Positions 61,387 to 64,000 of a DNA stretch of 64,000 nucleotides are shown here, piece by piece. The position numbers and the translations under genes are program-made. The stretch is from Bacteroidales bacterium (GTDB lineage Bacteria > Bacteroidota > Bacteroidia > Bacteroidales > UBA7960). How positions within the stretch are numbered: position 1 is the first letter of the stretch; each line of letters starts with the position of its first letter. The stretch covers positions 1-64,000 of the forward strand of contig PWON01000196.1 of assembly GCA_003557385.1 (NCBI GenBank), in the 5' to 3' direction. The notes below the pieces were generated by a model. That model saw nothing but the letters and a program-made list of their open reading frames with translations, searched no databases and was not told the DNA's origin.

Positions 61387-63207
61387 TTACATTCGTTCCG
61401 GCACATCGATGCCGAGCAAAGCCATCCCATTGCGGATGGTGGTGACAGTAAGTTGCGAAAGCAAGAGGCGGAAATCACTGATCCCCTGATCGGGTTCATT
61501 CAGGATGGAATAGTCGTGGTAAAACTGGTTGAACTCCCTGGCCACTTCATACACATAATTCGCCACCCTGGCAGGGCTTAGTTCATGGGCAGCCTCCAGG
61601 ACCACCCCGGGAAATTCATGTAGCCTTTTCAGCAATTCTTTTTCTTTCCCGTTTGGTGAAATGCCTTCCAAAGAACCATATGCATGCTTCAGGCGTCCAG
61701 GGCTTGCTTTGCGCAACACAGAACAAATGCGGGCATGGGTATATTGAATGAAGGGACCGGTATTGCCGTTGAAGTCAATCGATTCTTCCGGGTTGAACAA
61801 CATATTTTTCTGTGGATCCACTTTGAGTATAAAATATTTCAGGGCACCCAACCCGATCACGCGATAAAGTTCCTGTTTATCCGCTTCACTTAAACCCTGT
61901 GTTTTGCCCAGTTCTTCAGTGGTTTTACGAGCTGTTGCCACCATTTCATCCATCAGGTCGTCGGCATCAACCACTGTGCCTTCACGCGATTTCATCCTGC
62001 CCTGGGGCAATTCAACCATCCCGTAACTCAAGTGGTGGATGGCAGCGGCATAGGGTTTGCCCAATGTATCAAGAACCTTTTTCAGCACGTCAAAATGGTG
62101 ATTCTGTTCATTGCCCACCACATATATCATTTTTCGGGGTAAAAAATCATCATAGCGCAGCTGGGCGGTACCGATATCCTGGGTCATATACACCGATGTT
62201 CCATCGGCCCGGAGCAAAAGCTTTTCATTCAGCTCGTATTCGCTCAGGTCGGCCCATACCGATCCGTCTTCTTTTTCATAAAATGCCCCGGCACGAAGGC
62301 CCTCCGAAACAATTTCGCGGCCCAAAAGGTATGTTTCAGATTCGTAATATGTTTTGTCAAATGCCACACCCATTCGCTTGTACGTAACATCAAACCCCTG
62401 GTATACCCACTCATTCATTTGCTTCCAAACGGCAAGCACCTCCGGATCACGCGCCTCCCAACGGCGCAATAAGGACCGGGCTTCCTGCATCAGGGGGGCT
62501 TCCTTGCGGGCTTCCTCTTCGCTGATCCCCTTGTCTTTCATGAGGGCGTCTACCTGTTGTCGCAGTTTTGTTTCAAAAACCACGTAGTAATCTCCCACCA
62601 GTTTATCACCCTTCTTTTCACTACTTTCCGGGGTTTCACCCTGGCCAAACCTGATCCACGCCAACATCGATTTGCATATATGTATTCCCCGGTCGTTGAC
62701 CAGGTTCACCTTGACCACCTGGTTGCCTGTTCCTTCCAGGAGCAGCGATACGGCATACCCCAGAAGATTGTTGCGGATGTGCCCCAGGTGCAGCGGTTTG
62801 TTTGTATTCGGGGAAGAAAACTCCACCACCACAGGCTTTTTCGCTTGCGATGATCTGCCGGGGTCTTCATGCTTCGCAGAGGCGTACCCAAACCGTTCAT
62901 TGCCCGCTTCCCTGCCCAAAAAATCCAACCAGAACCCGGGCGTGAGTACCATGTTGAGGAATCCTTTGACCACATTATACCCCTCTATTTGTGGAATTTG
63001 CCTGAGCAATGTTTGCCCCAGAAGTTCAGCAACTTGTTCCGGGGAACGTTTCAAACATTTTACGAAAGGAAAAACCACCAGGGTCAGGTCGCCGGCAAAT
63101 TCCTTGCGGGTTTTCTGGAGCAAAATGGTTGTGGGATCAACTTGCTGACCCGATTCCTGCAAAATGCTTTCCGCAACCACTGCAGCAATGTTCTCCTCAA
63201 TCTTCAT
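61387..63207 (-). CDS. argS: Arginyl-tRNA synthetase
   Basis: Class I synthetase of 606 residues. The N-terminal Add1 domain that contacts the tRNA D-loop fills about 1-110. The HIGH-like motif is PLHLGHIRNN near residue 140, and the KMSKS-like motif is GRMKSREGTVVDADDL near 405, a degenerate form usual for ArgRS. The C-terminal DALR anticodon-binding domain ends with ALLGIDVPERM. It is monocistronic in the window, between the convergent transporter gene and mgtE, which ends 33 bp upstream. Confidence 0.97.
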   Translation of the reverse strand: MKIEENIAAVVAESILQESGQQVDPTTILLQKTRKEFAGDLTLVVFPFVKCLKRSPEQVAELLGQTLLRQIPQIEGYNVVKGFLNMVLTPGFWLDFLGREAGNERFGYASAKHEDPGRSSQAKKPVVVEFSSPNTNKPLHLGHIRNNLLGYAVSLLLEGTGNQVVKVNLVNDRGIHICKSMLAWIRFGQGETPESSEKKGDKLVGDYYVVFETKLRQQVDALMKDKGISEEEARKEAPLMQEARSLLRRWEARDPEVLAVWKQMNEWVYQGFDVTYKRMGVAFDKTYYESETYLLGREIVSEGLRAGAFYEKEDGSVWADLSEYELNEKLLLRADGTSVYMTQDIGTAQLRYDDFLPRKMIYVVGNEQNHHFDVLKKVLDTLGKPYAAAIHHLSYGMVELPQGRMKSREGTVVDADDLMDEMVATARKTTEELGKTQGLSEADKQELYRVIGLGALKYFILKVDPQKNMLFNPEESIDFNGNTGPFIQYTHARICSVLRKASPGRLKHAYGSLEGISPNGKEKELLKRLHEFPGVVLEAAHELSPARVANYVYEVAREFNQFYHDYSILNEPDQGISDFRLLLSQLTVTTIRNGMALLGIDVPERM

Positions 63208-63240
63208 ATCTTCGGGATTTTAACGGGCCAAAGATACAAT

Positions 63241-64000
63241 TTAAAAGAATAAAACCACCGCGATGCCGAAATAGATCAGCAATCCGGTAATATCCACCAT
63301 GGTGGTAATGGCCGGGCTGGCAGCCACAGCGGGGTCTCCGCCCAAACGTTTTACAATGAGTGGCAGTGAGGCCCCAATGAGTGTGGCCGATATTACCTGA
63401 AGGCTCAGGGCCAGTGAAATTCCAAAGGCGATAAAAAACAAACTGTATTGATCGGGCACATCGGTTTCCCAGGAAAGGAAAAGTATTTTCCCAAAAGCAA
63501 TAAGGCCGAGAACCACCGACAACAACAAAGCGATGCGGGCCTCCTTAAAAAGGATCATCAGCCAGTTTTTCAGGGTGATCTGTCCAAGTGCCAGGGCACG
63601 TATTACCACGGTAGCTGACTGTGAACCGACATTGCCACCAGAGTCTGCCACCATGGGCATATACAATGCCAGAATGATGAGTACCGACATCGCCTCCTCA
63701 TACCGGTGAATGATCATACCGGAAATTACCCCGATTATGGCCAGGCTTGCCACCCAGGTGATGCGCTTGCGGAAATGGGAAAAGACACTGGTTTCAGGAT
63801 AGTCCAGGCCATCTTCGTCCGGAACGATCCCCATGAACTTCTCCATGTCTTCGGTCTGCTCGGCCTGGATTACCTCCAGGGCATCATCGTGCCGGACAAT
63901 CCCGGCCAACTGTCCGTATTTGTTTATGACCGGGATGGCCACCAGGTCGTACTTTTCAATTTTAACGGCCACCGATTCCCTGTCTTCATCCACTTCGGCC
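63241..64000 (-). CDS. mgtE: Magnesium transporter MgtE (C-terminal part; runs off the window)
   Basis: The open frame continues past base 64000, so only about 253 residues are visible. They begin inside the second CBS domain (LVAIPVINKYGQLAGIVRHDDALEVI), which senses Mg2+, then the connecting helix and a five-helix membrane domain with the pore signature MPMVADSGGNVGSQSATVVIRALALG. The end (GLLIYFGIAVVLFF) is normal. MgtE is a Mg2+-gated Mg2+ channel of the inner membrane. The N-terminal domain and start codon lie outside. Confidence 0.95.
   Translation of the reverse strand, partial: AEVDEDRESVAVKIEKYDLVAIPVINKYGQLAGIVRHDDALEVIQAEQTEDMEKFMGIVPDEDGLDYPETSVFSHFRKRITWVASLAIIGVISGMIIHRYEEAMSVLIILALYMPMVADSGGNVGSQSATVVIRALALGQITLKNWLMILFKEARIALLLSVVLGLIAFGKILFLSWETDVPDQYSLFFIAFGISLALSLQVISATLIGASLPLIVKRLGGDPAVAASPAITTMVDITGLLIYFGIAVVLFF

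Noticed and set aside
1-64000. Search for CRISPR arrays, insertion sequences, toxin-antitoxin pairs, restriction or defence genes
   Set aside because: No direct-repeat arrays, transposases, terminal inverted repeats or recognisable defence genes were found on either strand.

Overview
The window looks like chromosomal DNA of a Gram-negative Bacteroidota bacterium, probably Bacteroidales/Marinilabiliales-like (inference from gene content; no 16S gene is present). Evidence for the phylum: the second-type DnaE that starts with a CHTYYSLRYG block, a DUF3467 gene after rpoC, GldB, an HU-CCDC81/SPOR protein, the glycine-lipid acyltransferase pair GlsA/GlsB, FtsZ ending in FLHDNVD, and repeated TTTG-N19-TAnnTTTG promoters, the form used by the primary sigma factor of this phylum. 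KdsB indicates Kdo-containing LPS, and MurE with a DNPR motif indicates meso-diaminopimelate peptidoglycan. I see no insertion sequence, prophage, CRISPR array or restriction/defence island; this is mostly core genome.

Layout. 1-3.0 kb: dnaE-type polymerase (+). 3.0-18.2 kb: one long minus-strand information-processing block, in transcription order rpsU, tyrosine recombinase, hpf, tRNA-Thr(TGT), tRNA-Tyr(GTA), tRNA-Gly(TCC), tRNA-Thr(GGT), tuf, tRNA-Trp(CCA), secE, nusG, rplK, rplA, rplJ, rplL, rpoB, rpoC, DUF3467, closed by a terminator. The tRNA order before tuf is the same as E. coli thrU-tyrU-glyT-thrT-tufB. Folded intergenic RNAs occur at tuf/trnW, secE/nusG and rplL/rpoB. 18.2-28.5 kb: an S9 dipeptidyl-peptidase, pssA-purS-yraN, a tricorn-like S41 protease, a peroxiredoxin, a Bor-like lipoprotein, a small membrane protein and a histidine kinase. 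28.6-40.1 kb: a GH3-family enzyme, a deoxynucleoside kinase, kdsB, an HU-CCDC81/SPOR protein, a TrmB-alkyltransferase-like fusion, a NifU-like protein, nadE, an outer-membrane barrel, gldB, engB, and glsB/glsA.

40.4-55.0 kb: a complete-looking dcw cluster, mraZ-rsmH-ftsL-ftsI-murE-mraY-(murD)-ftsW-murG-murC-ftsQ-ftsA-ftsZ, preceded by three 10-bp-spaced MraZ boxes. The striking exception is murD: only the C-terminal third (182 codons) is present, the N-terminal and ATPase domains are missing, and a usually conserved lysine is proline. 55.0-64.0 kb: an FKBP lipoprotein, a small unknown protein, an RluB-type pseudouridine synthase gene interrupted by one in-frame TAA, ispE, an S9 peptidase next to an AbgT-family transporter, argS, and the C-terminal part of mgtE running off the window.

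The two damaged housekeeping genes (murD, rluB), the TrmB-ATL fusion and two AT-rich repeat tracts placed exactly at gene ends (after murG and after the second S9 peptidase) are the observations I rate most worth checking. I did not find a clearly new multi-gene system.
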